Assembly: GCF_000332335.1 (NCBI RefSeq)
Contig: NZ_KB235948.1
Location: forward strand, 2,045,339-2,080,338
Direction of reading: 5' to 3'
DNA from: Kamptonema formosum PCC 10802
GTDB lineage: Bacteria > Cyanobacteriota > Cyanobacteriia > Cyanobacteriales > Oscillatoriaceae
Length of the DNA: 35,000 nucleotides
The notes below the pieces were generated by a model that saw only the letters and a program-made list of their open reading frames with translations, ran no database searches and was not told the DNA's origin. The translations under genes were made by a program, and so were the position numbers. The stretch's first letter is position 1, and each line of letters begins with the position of its first letter. Shown here piece after piece: positions 26,388 through 33,600 of this stretch.

Positions 26388-26466
26388 GGGGCATTAGCCC
26401 AACTACGAACCGGTGGGGCATTAGCCCAACTACGAACCGGTAGGGCATTAGCCCAACTACAAACCT
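26388..26466. repeat. Three units of GGGCATTAGCCCAACTACGA
   Basis: Units follow at 26-28-bp spacing, each with the palindrome GGGCATTAGCCC and separated by ACCGGT. It is another cluster of the family seen at 15.84 and 25.84 kb. The 257 bases between this array and the first CRISPR-like repeat (26467-26723) hold no convincing gene and could include a leader. Confidence 0.85.
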
Positions 26467-26845
26467 GTGTGCCGGCATGGTTGACCGACTGGCACGCGCC
26501 TTGGGCCAGCAGGCTGCCGGCATTTTTTGTTTCGGCTGTTCTTCTGCGAGGGGGCCGGCAAAATCGTGAAAAGCTGATTCTGTCGCAGATCCCCTCGCTC
26601 TCGCTCCTGAAGCGGGTTTCAGCGATTTCGGAGGGGGCTGGAGCGAGTTTTGTTAGTACAAACTCAGCCCCCCCCGCAAACCGCCTCTAGACAGCCGGTG
26701 CTGTAAGGGTGTAAGATGGAGGGGTCGCTTCCCTTCGGGGAAGTGGAATTAATTGAAACATCGTACAGATTTTACTCGACGTTAAGCTTTTTGTGTCGCT
26801 TCCCTTCGGGGGAGTGGAATTAATGGAAAGATTTCACCACCAAAG

Positions 26846-27316
26846 GTGTTTACTAGATTGGCTGACGAAATTGTTGAGAGAATAGGTATGGAAGCCGGAC
26901 AACCTAAAGCTAGAGCAATTGTAGTTTATGGAGTACAACATACTGTATGGACTAAAGATAGACCAGGACATCGGTGGATAGGGGAAACTGTTCAGGTTAG
27001 GTTTAACTATATTACTGTTCAAGGCGTAAAACGATTTGGAGCTGAGATGCTTCTACCCACAGCTGTAATATTAACAGGATTTCATCCCCTAGGTCTAGTA
27101 GGCAACCAGTATCTTGGGGCAGTCAAAAAAGATGAAAATAGAGAATTTAAAATTTATACATGCAATCCCAAACCAGATGTGCCAGCTCTCTATTATTCAT
27201 CTGAGCGCACAAAATCTGTTGTCCTCTTTGATTTAAGTATGACAGAAGGAGAAATGTTAGAATGGTTGTATCCAAATGAGAGCAATCCGGAACCACCAAA
27301 GCTACCCAGAATATAA
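26846..27316 (+). CDS. Uncharacterised protein between CRISPR-like repeats 2 and 3
   Basis: The 156-codon frame starts with GTG, 15 bases after repeat 2. There is no Shine-Dalgarno sequence, and the frame is open back through the repeat to a stop at 26783. The original 5' end may therefore have been lost when it was joined to the repeat. The product is soluble and mixed alpha/beta (VYGVQHTVWTKDRPG, VQVRFNYITVQGV, KIYTCNPKPDVPALYYS), with a Pro-rich end. I do not recognise a family. The gene is visibly richer in A/T than the surrounding chromosome, especially at 27120-27180, which suggests transfer. No attC-like sequence follows it. Confidence 0.6.
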   Translation: MFTRLADEIVERIGMEAGQPKARAIVVYGVQHTVWTKDRPGHRWIGETVQVRFNYITVQGVKRFGAEMLLPTAVILTGFHPLGLVGNQYLGAVKKDENREFKIYTCNPKPDVPALYYSSERTKSVVLFDLSMTEGEMLEWLYPNESNPEPPKLPRI

Positions 27317-27480
27317 ACTACTGTTGGTTACTGATATAGGTTCAATACCCATCGCTGGCGCAGTGCTGAGTCGCTTCCCTTCGGGGGAGTGGAATTAATG
27401 GAAACACTGCGAGACAGGGTTTCAATTCTGTCAGCTGCTCGACAGTCGCTTCCTTTCGGGGAAGTAGAATTAATAGAAAC

Positions 27481-27580
27481 CGAACGTGTGGCATTCCCAG
27501 TTCCATTTGAGTTTTGGGGTTACGGTGCCTTGTTTGAGTTCAGTGTGTCGCGTTGGTTGCCCCTTAACAGGGCGTTAGCA
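27481..27580 (+). other. Truncated integron attC site of the Vibrio (VCR) type
   Basis: The sequence right after CRISPR-like repeat 4 resembles the V. cholerae integron repeat as I remember it, in the same order and spacing. It has AACGTGTGGCATTCCCAGT (VCR: AACGCGTGGCGTTTCCAGT), then CCATTTGAG, then TTGTTTGAGTTCAGTGT, then GCGTTG, GCCCCTTA and GGGCGTTA. The core GTTAGCA is at 27574-27580, and the GNAT gene begins 14 bases later, as in a cassette. About 24 bp of the left arm, including the inverse core, is missing and is replaced by the CRISPR-like repeat. The alignment is from memory and should be confirmed by a search. Confidence 0.7.
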
Positions 27581-27593
27581 GTTGGGAAAAAAC

Positions 27594-28118
27594 ATGAACA
27601 TTAGAGAATCAATAATTTCTGATTTAGGCGCTATTCATGCCTCGCACAAGAACGCATTTGGTGAGCCCGAAGGCCCTATTGTTGCTCAACTTGCTTGTGA
27701 CATATTGAAAGATGAATCAGCGCAGCCATTGCTCTCGCTGGTTGTAGAACAACAAGATGAAATTGTAGGTCACGTTATTTTCAGTTCATTGAAAATCGAA
27801 GGGGTTGAACACCTATCTGTCTATATCCTTGCGCCCCTAGCTGTGTCTAAAAACTTTCAACGACAGGGCTTAGGGACTCAACTCATCACTCATGGCTTAA
27901 ATATCCTAAAATCGCAGGGAGTTGATGCAGTCTTTGTATATGGATCCCCAAGTTATTACGGACGTATAGGGTTCAAATTAGGCCATTCTATTGCCGCCCC
28001 ATACGAACTTGAGTATCCAGAAGCGTGGATGGCATTGGAGTTAAAGCAGGGCTGTTTATTAAAGGTTCAAGGTTTAGCGAAGTGTTGTGACTCATTAATG
28101 TCGCCAGAATATTGGTAA
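27594..28118 (+). CDS. GNAT-family N-acetyltransferase (integron-cassette gene)
   Basis: I choose the ATG at 27594 (MNIRESIISDLGAIHASHK); an in-frame TTG lies four codons upstream. The 174-residue protein has the GNAT fold. A beta-strand LSLVVEQQDEIVGHVIFS is followed by LAPLAVSKNFQRQGLGTQLI, which carries the acetyl-CoA loop (QRQGLG). Then comes FVYGSPSYYGRIGF, typical of the YhbS-like group (COG3153). The enzyme transfers an acetyl group from acetyl-CoA to an unknown small molecule or protein. The gene sits directly behind a VCR-type attC remnant, and its stop is two bases before CRISPR-like repeat 5. Acetyltransferases are frequent integron cassettes, so transfer from a gammaproteobacterial integron is likely. 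Confidence 0.9.
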   Translation: MNIRESIISDLGAIHASHKNAFGEPEGPIVAQLACDILKDESAQPLLSLVVEQQDEIVGHVIFSSLKIEGVEHLSVYILAPLAVSKNFQRQGLGTQLITHGLNILKSQGVDAVFVYGSPSYYGRIGFKLGHSIAAPYELEYPEAWMALELKQGCLLKVQGLAKCCDSLMSPEYW

Positions 28119-28151
28119 AAGTCGCTTCTCTTGGGGGAAGTGGAATTAATG

Positions 28152-28460
28152 GAAACCCGGTTTCTTGCCCCCCGCCGAACCCCAGAAACCGGGTTTCTGC
28201 GACAGCATTGGCATCTAACCCGAAATCTTGATTGAGAAACCCGGTTTCTTGCCCCCCGCCGAACCCCAGAAACCGGGTTTCTGCGACAGCATTGGCATCT
28301 AACCCGAAATCTTGATTGAGAAACCCGGTTTCTTGCCCCCCGCCGAACCCCAGAAACCGGGTTTCTGCGACAGCATTGGCATCTAACCCGAAATCTTGAT
28401 TCAGAAACCCGGTTTCTCTATCCTCGCCCGAAGCCAGAAAGAAACCCGGTTTCTTTATGC
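28152..28460. repeat. 84-bp tandem repeat, three units and a partial fourth
   Basis: Units begin at 28152, 28236, 28320 and 28404 with exact 84-bp spacing. Each has GAAACCCGGTTTCTTG, a C-rich stretch, AGAAACCGGGTTTCTGCG and CATCTAACCCGAAATC. The first unit shares its GAAAC with the end of the last CRISPR-like repeat. A minus frame is open through the array (28-residue period) but is only a consequence of the unit length. Confidence 0.9.
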
Positions 28461-28539
28461 CACACCCCATCCCTTACTTGTGCGAATCATTTAGACGCGC
28501 TACTATTATTAACCGAAAATCTCAAAAAAAAGAACCACT

Positions 28540-29592
28540 GTGATAGAAAAGAAAAACTTTTTTTTGCGCAACGTGTGGTATTATGCCCTACCGGCTGGCT
28601 ACCTCAAACCAGGAACGATGGTGGCAAAAACCTTTCTCGGCGAACCCATACTCTTAGCCCGCAGTGGCAGCGGCGAAGTATTTGCCCTGCGCGATATCTG
28701 CCCGCATCGGGGCATCCCACTCAGTTGTGGGCGCTTCGATGGAAACGAAGTCGAATGCTGTTACCACGGTTGGCGCTTTGACACTAGCGGGCGCTGCACG
28801 GCTATTCCCTCCCTCGTGGAAGGGCAAACGCTGGACTTCAGTCGCTTGCGCGTCATGCAATATCCCGTTCGCGAAGTTCAGGGAAATATTTGGATTTACA
28901 TGGCAGAAGGCAATTCAGCCCAAACCGAACCGCCCGCAATGGAAATCCCAACGGTTCCGTATTTTAAAGATAAACCCTATCAGTTGGTAGAGGTGATGCG
29001 GTTTCCGTGCTTTCTGGATCATGCTGTCGTGGGTTTGATGGACCCGGCGCATTCGCCTTTCGTACATCGCGCTTGGTGGTGGCGTTCCGGTGGGAAATAT
29101 TTTGAGGAAGTCAAGCAGTTTGTCCCCTCGCCATACGGGTTTACAATGCAGCGGCAAAAGCTGGAAAATATGGGTTACGGTTATTGGCTGATTGGCGGGG
29201 TGCCCGAAGTAGAAATATCGTTTCGCCTGCCCGGAGTTCGCATCGAAACGATTACGACAAGCGCCCACGCAATTTGCAATTTGACGGCGGTGACGCCGAT
29301 TTCGGAAACGGAAACAGAAGTCACGTTTCTAGGTTATTGGACAGTGCCGTGGATAACAGCGCTCGCGCCTTTCTTACAGCCGTTCGCGCGAGCTTTTCTC
29401 AATCAAGATCGCGAGGTTGTCATCAAGCAGCAGCTGGGTTTGCAATACAATCCCACTTTGATGTTAATCGACGATGCCGACGTGCAAGCTCGCTGGTATT
29501 ATCAGTTGAAGGCGGAATTTGCCCGCGCTGCGGCGGAGGGGCGCTCTTTTGTAAATCCGGTGAAAGAACGGGTGCTGCGCTGGCGTGCTTGA
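28540..29592 (+). CDS. Rieske [2Fe-2S] ring-hydroxylating oxygenase, large subunit type
   Basis: The 350-residue protein starts with GTG. The Rieske domain has CPH (54-56) and CCYHGW (73-78), giving the Cys/His/Cys/His ligands of the 2Fe-2S cluster. The catalytic domain has DPAHSPFVH (168-176), with two histidines expected to bind mononuclear iron. Size and order match the pheophorbide a/vanillate-type oxygenases. These need a reductase, which is not encoded nearby. The substrate cannot be read from the sequence; pigments, aromatics or lipids are possible. It is flanked on both sides by direct copies of an 84-bp repeat, so its presence here may be recent. Confidence 0.9.
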   Translation: MIEKKNFFLRNVWYYALPAGYLKPGTMVAKTFLGEPILLARSGSGEVFALRDICPHRGIPLSCGRFDGNEVECCYHGWRFDTSGRCTAIPSLVEGQTLDFSRLRVMQYPVREVQGNIWIYMAEGNSAQTEPPAMEIPTVPYFKDKPYQLVEVMRFPCFLDHAVVGLMDPAHSPFVHRAWWWRSGGKYFEEVKQFVPSPYGFTMQRQKLENMGYGYWLIGGVPEVEISFRLPGVRIETITTSAHAICNLTAVTPISETETEVTFLGYWTVPWITALAPFLQPFARAFLNQDREVVIKQQLGLQYNPTLMLIDDADVQARWYYQLKAEFARAAAEGRSFVNPVKERVLRWRA

Positions 29593-29600
29593 CGAATCCA

Positions 29601-29745
29601 GAAACCCGGTTTCTTTCCCCCCGCCGAAAGCTAGAAACCCCAGAAACCGGCTTTCTGAGACAGCCTTGGCATCTAACCCGAAATCCTGATTCAGAAACCC
29701 GGTTTCTTGCCCCCCGCCGAAAGCTAGAAACCGGGTTTCTGAGAT
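29601..29745. repeat. 84-bp-family repeat, second cluster
   Basis: The cluster starts with GAAACCCGGTTTCTTTCC, a C-rich stretch and AGCTAGAAACC, then GCATCTAACCCGAAATC and a second GAAACCCGGTTTCTTG. It is in the same orientation as the cluster at 28152-28460, on the other side of the Rieske gene. Confidence 0.85.
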
Positions 29746-29832
29746 AGCCTCGGCGAAAGTGTGGCAGTCGCCGCTACTTGCGATCGCAGATTGCAGATTG
29801 AGCCGGTCGGAGTCATCTGCAATCTCCTCTGG

Positions 29833-29870
29833 CACCCGGCACCGGCACCGGCACCGGCACCGGCACCCGG
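29833..29870. repeat. CACCGG hexanucleotide run
   Basis: Five to six direct CACCGG units between two CACCCGG copies. No gene is seen in 29746-30155. Confidence 0.8.
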
Positions 29871-29885
29871 CGCGATCTCAGGGGC

Positions 29886-29914
29886 TTGACATCAGGCAAA
29901 GGAAGTGATATAAT
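29886..29914 (+). promoter_or_regulatory. Consensus sigma-70-type promoter
   Basis: TTGACA (29886-29891) and TATAAT (29909-29914) both match the consensus exactly and are spaced by 17 bases. Transcription would begin near 29921, leaving a leader of about 235 bases before the pyroglutamyl-peptidase-like gene. Confidence 0.7.
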
Positions 29915-29963
29915 ATTTTGCAAATTTTAACAAGGCACTGATTGCCAGGGATTTCCCGGCAGA

Positions 29964-30022
29964 AGGGGCGGGTTTATCCAACCTATCTGCGGGTGGCAAA
30001 GGATATCTGTAAACCCGCCCCT
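29964..30022. repeat. Inverted repeat in the leader (AGGGGCGGGTTTA)
   Basis: AGGGGCGGGTTTA at 29964-29976 pairs exactly with TAAACCCGCCCCT at 30010-30022. It could fold in the transcript from the promoter at 29886. A relative, TAAACCCGCCCCT, is at 34833-34845, so it is also a dispersed repeat. Confidence 0.7.
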
Positions 30023-30155
30023 ACTTTCAGCCAGCCGGCAATCACCCAAAGCAAACCCTCCAACAAACACCGGCATTCCCCACAAACCCAGGTAACAGCA
30101 GTCTACCATAAAAAAGAGGGATGCTCCCGATTAACAACTAGCCATTAACAAACCC

Positions 30156-30668
30156 ATGACTAGAAAAATCCTGCTCACATCCTTTGACACCTGGCTCCCC
30201 CACCACAAGTCTAACTCATCAGACGATTTATTAGAAAAAATCTCCCAACACCACTTTCCCGGGGATTCCCTGACATTCTTGCGGAAGCTGCCGGTGGATT
30301 TCCAGCTAGCCCCAAATCGCGTTCTCGCCCAAATCAACGCCCTGAAACCTGACGCTATCATCTGCTGCGGCATGGCGGAATCGCGAGAGAAATTAACCGT
30401 AGAGTCCCGCGCCAAGAATGGATACGAGGTGATTAAAGCTGCAGCTGACATTGAAGGTTTAGTGGAGAACTTAGCCGCAACAGAGATCAGCCACGAAGCA
30501 GGCAAATTCGTCTGTGAGGGGCTGTACTATTCAGTTCTCAAGCACCTGCGCGACCGGCAGCTGCCCAGCCGGTGCGTCTTTGTCCACGTCCCCCGCCTAA
30601 ACGGGAAAAATTCTCAGCAGTTGGAAGCCGACTTCTTATCAATTCTACACAGAATGAAACGCTTGTAG
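30156..30668 (+). CDS. Pyroglutamyl-peptidase I-like protein (peptidase family C15)
   Basis: The 170-residue protein has the C15 pattern: start ILLTSFDTW (usual LLTGFEPF), LPVDF, AIICCGMAESREKLTVESRA, SHEAGKFVCEGLYYSVL and VFVHVP. The presumed catalytic Glu (in TVESRA), Cys (FVCE) and His (VHVP) are present. It is shorter than typical bacterial Pcp (about 200-215 residues), so it is a divergent or small form. The family removes N-terminal pyroglutamate from peptides in the cytoplasm. It follows the consensus promoter by about 240 bases. Activity is likely but not certain because the first motif is altered. Confidence 0.85.
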   Translation: MTRKILLTSFDTWLPHHKSNSSDDLLEKISQHHFPGDSLTFLRKLPVDFQLAPNRVLAQINALKPDAIICCGMAESREKLTVESRAKNGYEVIKAAADIEGLVENLAATEISHEAGKFVCEGLYYSVLKHLRDRQLPSRCVFVHVPRLNGKNSQQLEADFLSILHRMKRL

Positions 30669-30869
30669 GGGAAAGCGGAGAGTGCCGGGCCGGCTTATGT
30701 TACAAATGTTATACTGCCGAGAGGGAGTCGCAGCCAATGCCGTTACAATGAGGGGATACCGCTAACCGCCACGGCCAGTTGAGGAACGGCGCAGCGCAGG
30801 AATGGAAGAGTGCCGGTGAGATTTAGCGGTTAACTTACTCCTATAGTTGAAAAAGTCGGACGGCTAAAA

Positions 30870-32303
30870 GTGCGATTTCATACATACGACCCAGGGGATT
30901 TCTACGATGAGCTGTTTTTGGCCAAGGGCCAACCCAGGCCAGAAGCGATACCCTTGATAGAAAAAATCAATTCCCTCGGTGAGGGGGAACTCAAGCAGCG
31001 GCAGCAGGCGGCACAAATCGCCCTGTTTAAGCTAGGCGTGACCTTCAGCGTTTACGGCGACAGTCAGGGGACGGAGAGAATCTTTCCCTTTGACATTATT
31101 CCCCGCATCGTGTCTGCCGGCGAGTGGGCGTGGCTCGATCGAGGGCTAAAGCAGCGCATTCACGCGCTGAACCTGTTTATAGCAGACATCTACGACCAGC
31201 AGAAAATTCTCGACGACGGCGCAGTGCCCAGAGAGCTGATCTACTCGGCGAAGGGCTTTCTCAAACCCTGCGTCGGGTTGAAGCCGCCGGGTGGGATTTG
31301 GTGTCACATCACCGGCACCGATTTGGTGCGCGACAGAGATGGCCAGTGGTACGTCCTGGAAGACAACCTCCGCTGTCCCTCCGGCGTGTCCTACGTGCTG
31401 GAGAACCGGCGGGTGATGAAAAGCAGCTTCCCGCAGGTGTTTAGCACAATGGAGATTCAGCCGGTGCACGAATACCCCAGCCACCTGCTGGAAACCTTGC
31501 TGAATCTGGCACCGGCAAATTTAGCCGACCCCACCGTCGTCGTTCTCACCCCAGGCATTTACAACTCCGCCTATTTCGAGCACTCCTTCCTCGCCCAGCA
31601 GATGGGAGCAGAGCTAGTGGAGGGGCGAGATTTAGTCGTGGCGGACGGATACTTGCAGATGCGCACCACCAAAGGGCTCAAGCGAGTGGATGTGGTTTAC
31701 CGGCGCATCGATGACGACTTCATCGACCCAAAAGTCTTCCGCCCGGACTCCCAGCTGGGGATTCCCGGCATCATGGAAGTCTATCGAGCCGGTCGTGTCG
31801 CTATTGCCAACGCCCTCGGCACAGGAGTGGCAGATGATAAAGTCATCTACGCCTATGTGCCTGAGATGATTCGCTACTATCTCGGCGAAGACCCAATTTT
31901 GCTCAACGTCCCCACTTATCTGTGCTGGGAGCCAAAGCAGCAGGATCACGTTTTGGCGAATCTCGACAAATTGGTGGTGAAAGCCGCCAATGAATCCGGC
32001 GGCTACGGGATGCTCGTCGGACCCCACGCCACCCCCGAACAGCGGCAAGAATTTGCCCAGCGGATTCAAGCCAGCCCCCGCAACTACATCGCCCAACCCA
32101 CCCTTTGCCTGTCGCGGGTTCCCACCATTGTAGACGACCATTTTGAAGGCTGCCATGTAGACTTGCGCCCTTATATTCTCTATGGTAAAGATATCTGCGT
32201 CAATCCAGGCGGCTTAACCCGCGTGGCGCTGAAAAAAGGCTCTTTGGTGGTTAATTCCTCTCAAGGCGGAGGCAGCAAGGACACTTGGGTACTCACTCAA
32301 TAA
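30870..32303 (+). CDS. Circularly permuted ATP-grasp protein (DUF404/DUF407)
   Basis: The 477-residue protein starts with GTG ([16 protein letters not shown]). Family motifs are present: [62 protein letters not shown], and the C-terminal [14 protein letters not shown]. These fit the circularly permuted ATP-grasp family, which makes acid-amine bonds using ATP. The product is not established. The alpha-E gene follows on the same strand, separated by a repeat. In many bacteria the pair comes with a transglutaminase-like gene; none is seen here. Confidence 0.92.
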   Translation: MRFHTYDPGDFYDELFLAKGQPRPEAIPLIEKINSLGEGELKQRQQAAQIALFKLGVTFSVYGDSQGTERIFPFDIIPRIVSAGEWAWLDRGLKQRIHALNLFIADIYDQQKILDDGAVPRELIYSAKGFLKPCVGLKPPGGIWCHITGTDLVRDRDGQWYVLEDNLRCPSGVSYVLENRRVMKSSFPQVFSTMEIQPVHEYPSHLLETLLNLAPANLADPTVVVLTPGIYNSAYFEHSFLAQQMGAELVEGRDLVVADGYLQMRTTKGLKRVDVVYRRIDDDFIDPKVFRPDSQLGIPGIMEVYRAGRVAIANALGTGVADDKVIYAYVPEMIRYYLGEDPILLNVPTYLCWEPKQQDHVLANLDKLVVKAANESGGYGMLVGPHATPEQRQEFAQRIQASPRNYIAQPTLCLSRVPTIVDDHFEGCHVDLRPYILYGKDICVNPGGLTRVALKKGSLVVNSSQGGGSKDTWVLTQ

Positions 32304-32329
32304 ATATCAGGTTCCCACGCTCTAACATT

Positions 32330-32427
32330 CTCGTTCCCAGCCGGAGCCTGGGAATGCTCTTACGAGGCTCTTCTTCGTGTTTTCAGAGGAAAGAGGCAGA
32401 GCCTCTGGGTATGCGTTCCCAGGCAGA
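32330..32427. repeat. TCGTTCCCAG repeat element between paired genes
   Basis: TCGTTCCCAGCC...GGGAATGC, an AGGCTC/GAGCCT pair, and GCGTTCCCAGG form a palindromic element of the family at 8.27, 25.38 and 25.66 kb. It has been placed inside the ATP-grasp/alpha-E gene pair. Confidence 0.7.
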
Positions 32428-32468
32428 TCCAGGGAGCGCGGGGATTGCTCATTACCTATTACCAAATT

Positions 32469-33419
32469 ATGCTCAGTCGCGTTGCTAATTCAATTTACTG
32501 GCTCAACCGCTATGTGGAGCGAGCCGAGAATATTGCCCGCTTTATTGATGCCAATCTGAATCTGATCCTGGACTCGCCCACCGGCGTCGCCCAGCAGTGG
32601 GAGCCGTTGCTCGTAGTAACAGGCGATCTGCCGGGGTTTAAAGAGCGCTACGGTCAAGCCACGGCAGAAAATGCGATTCAGTTCCTGACCTTTGACAGCA
32701 AATATCCCAACTCAATTCTGTCGTGCTTGCAGATGGCGCGGGAAAACGCTCGCTCGATCCGAGAGATTATTTCTTCGGAAATGTGGGAGCAAGTGAATGC
32801 TTTTTATCTGATGGTGAAAGAGGCTGACCCGGCACAGTCTTTAGCGGGGCTGCACGAATTCTTCACGCAGGTGAAACTGGCGAGCCACTTGTTTGCCGGC
32901 ATCATGGATGCTACAATGACTCACAATGAGGGCTGGCATTTCGGTCAGGTGGGGCGTCTTTTGGAGCGTGCGGACAAAACCAGCCGCATCCTGGATGTGA
33001 AGTATTATATCCTGCTGCCGTCGGTGAAAGATGTGGGCACGACGCTGGATGAGATTCAGTGGATGGCTTTGCTCAGATCCGCCAGCGCCTACGAGATGTA
33101 TCGCAAGTGCCAGCACCGTATTACGCCCACCGGCGTGGCGGAGTTTCTGATTTTGGATCGGGAGTTTCCCCGCGCGATTCGATTTTGCGTGTCAAGGGCG
33201 GAACACTCGCTCCACCAAATTACGGGGACGCCTCCAGGAACCTGGAGAGATTCTGTGGAAAGGGCTTTAGGTCGCTTGCGTTCGGAGCTGGATTATTTGA
33301 CCCTTGACGAAATCATTCAAAGGGGGCTGCATGAATTCCTTGATGACTTTCAGCTCCAGCTGAATGGGGTAGGGAACGAGATTTTTAAGACGTTCTTTGC
33401 TTTGGAGCCGGTGCGGTAA
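32469..33419 (+). CDS. Alpha-E domain protein (DUF403)
   Basis: I choose the ATG at 32469 (MLSRVANSIYWLNRYVERAE), the typical family start; the frame is open for eight further codons upstream. The 316-residue all-helical protein has the family's N-terminal SIYWLNRYVERAENIARF and a later LLERADKTSRILDVKYY. The molecular role is unknown. It nearly always accompanies the circularly permuted ATP-grasp protein, as here, and they are presumed to act together. Confidence 0.92.
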   Translation: MLSRVANSIYWLNRYVERAENIARFIDANLNLILDSPTGVAQQWEPLLVVTGDLPGFKERYGQATAENAIQFLTFDSKYPNSILSCLQMARENARSIREIISSEMWEQVNAFYLMVKEADPAQSLAGLHEFFTQVKLASHLFAGIMDATMTHNEGWHFGQVGRLLERADKTSRILDVKYYILLPSVKDVGTTLDEIQWMALLRSASAYEMYRKCQHRITPTGVAEFLILDREFPRAIRFCVSRAEHSLHQITGTPPGTWRDSVERALGRLRSELDYLTLDEIIQRGLHEFLDDFQLQLNGVGNEIFKTFFALEPVR

Positions 33420-33420
33420 T

Positions 33421-33482
33421 TTTAGATTTTGGATTGGGGATTTGGGATTCTAATCTGCCGTCCAAAATCTAAAATCCAAAAT
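33421..33482. terminator. Inverted repeat after the alpha-E gene
   Basis: TTTTAGATTTTGGA pairs with TCCAAAATCTAAAA across a loop of about 30 bases. The arms are made of the common GATTTTGGATT unit, so it may be both a repeat and a transcript end. Confidence 0.45.
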
Positions 33483-33484
33483 AG

Positions 33485-33600
33485 ATATAGCAGCAGTCAT
33501 ATTGGTTAGGCCCGGCGAACGCCGTACCTACGTCGAAACCTCCTAGGATAGGCGTTTCTTTCCGACGAGCGTGTCCGAACCTAAGTGAATACTGCTATAT
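33485..33600. mobile_element. MITE-like element touching the era stop codon
   Basis: The left end ATATAGCAGCAGTCATATTGG and the right end, read inverted as ATATAGCAGTATTCACTTAGG, match in the outer nine bases and partly beyond. The length is about 116 bp. A TATAGC end is common in non-autonomous relatives of IS630/mariner elements; that family link is inference. The right end overlaps the TAA of era. Confidence 0.5.

Larger units (their letters stand above)
26724..28156 (+). CRISPR. Degenerate CRISPR-like array, five 36-bp repeats, two gene-sized 'spacers'
   Basis: Repeats lie at 26724-26759, 26795-26830, 27370-27405, 27445-27480 and 28121-28156. Each is 36 bp, begins GTCGCTTC, has the inner hairpin CTTCCC-TTCG-GGGAAG and ends near AATTAATTGAAAC. 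The ATTGAAAC end of repeat 1 is the usual 5' handle of cyanobacterial type I/III crRNAs; the later copies are changed (ATGGAAAC, ATAGAAAC, ATGGAAAG). Two spacers are normal (35 and 39 bp). The other two gaps are 539 and 640 bp and each contains an ORF. No cas gene is in the window. This is an orphan, decayed array, or repeats spread with other DNA. Confidence 0.75.

Noticed and set aside
25849-26523. 224-codon minus frame across the minisatellite
   Set aside because: It is composed of repeat translations (SSSEVHQ, RFVVGLMPH) with no domain and no plausible start.
26467-26723. CRISPR leader upstream of repeat 1
   Set aside because: Position and orientation would fit, but the sequence has no feature that I can recognise as a leader, so it is not annotated.
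26831-27369. Second integron cassette around the unknown ORF
   Set aside because: No attC-like sequence with GTTRRRY/RYYYAAC cores and inner arms is visible before or after this ORF.
27988-28470. 160-codon minus frame with 28-residue repeats
   Set aside because: It is a translation of the 84-bp repeat and of the antisense of the GNAT gene end.
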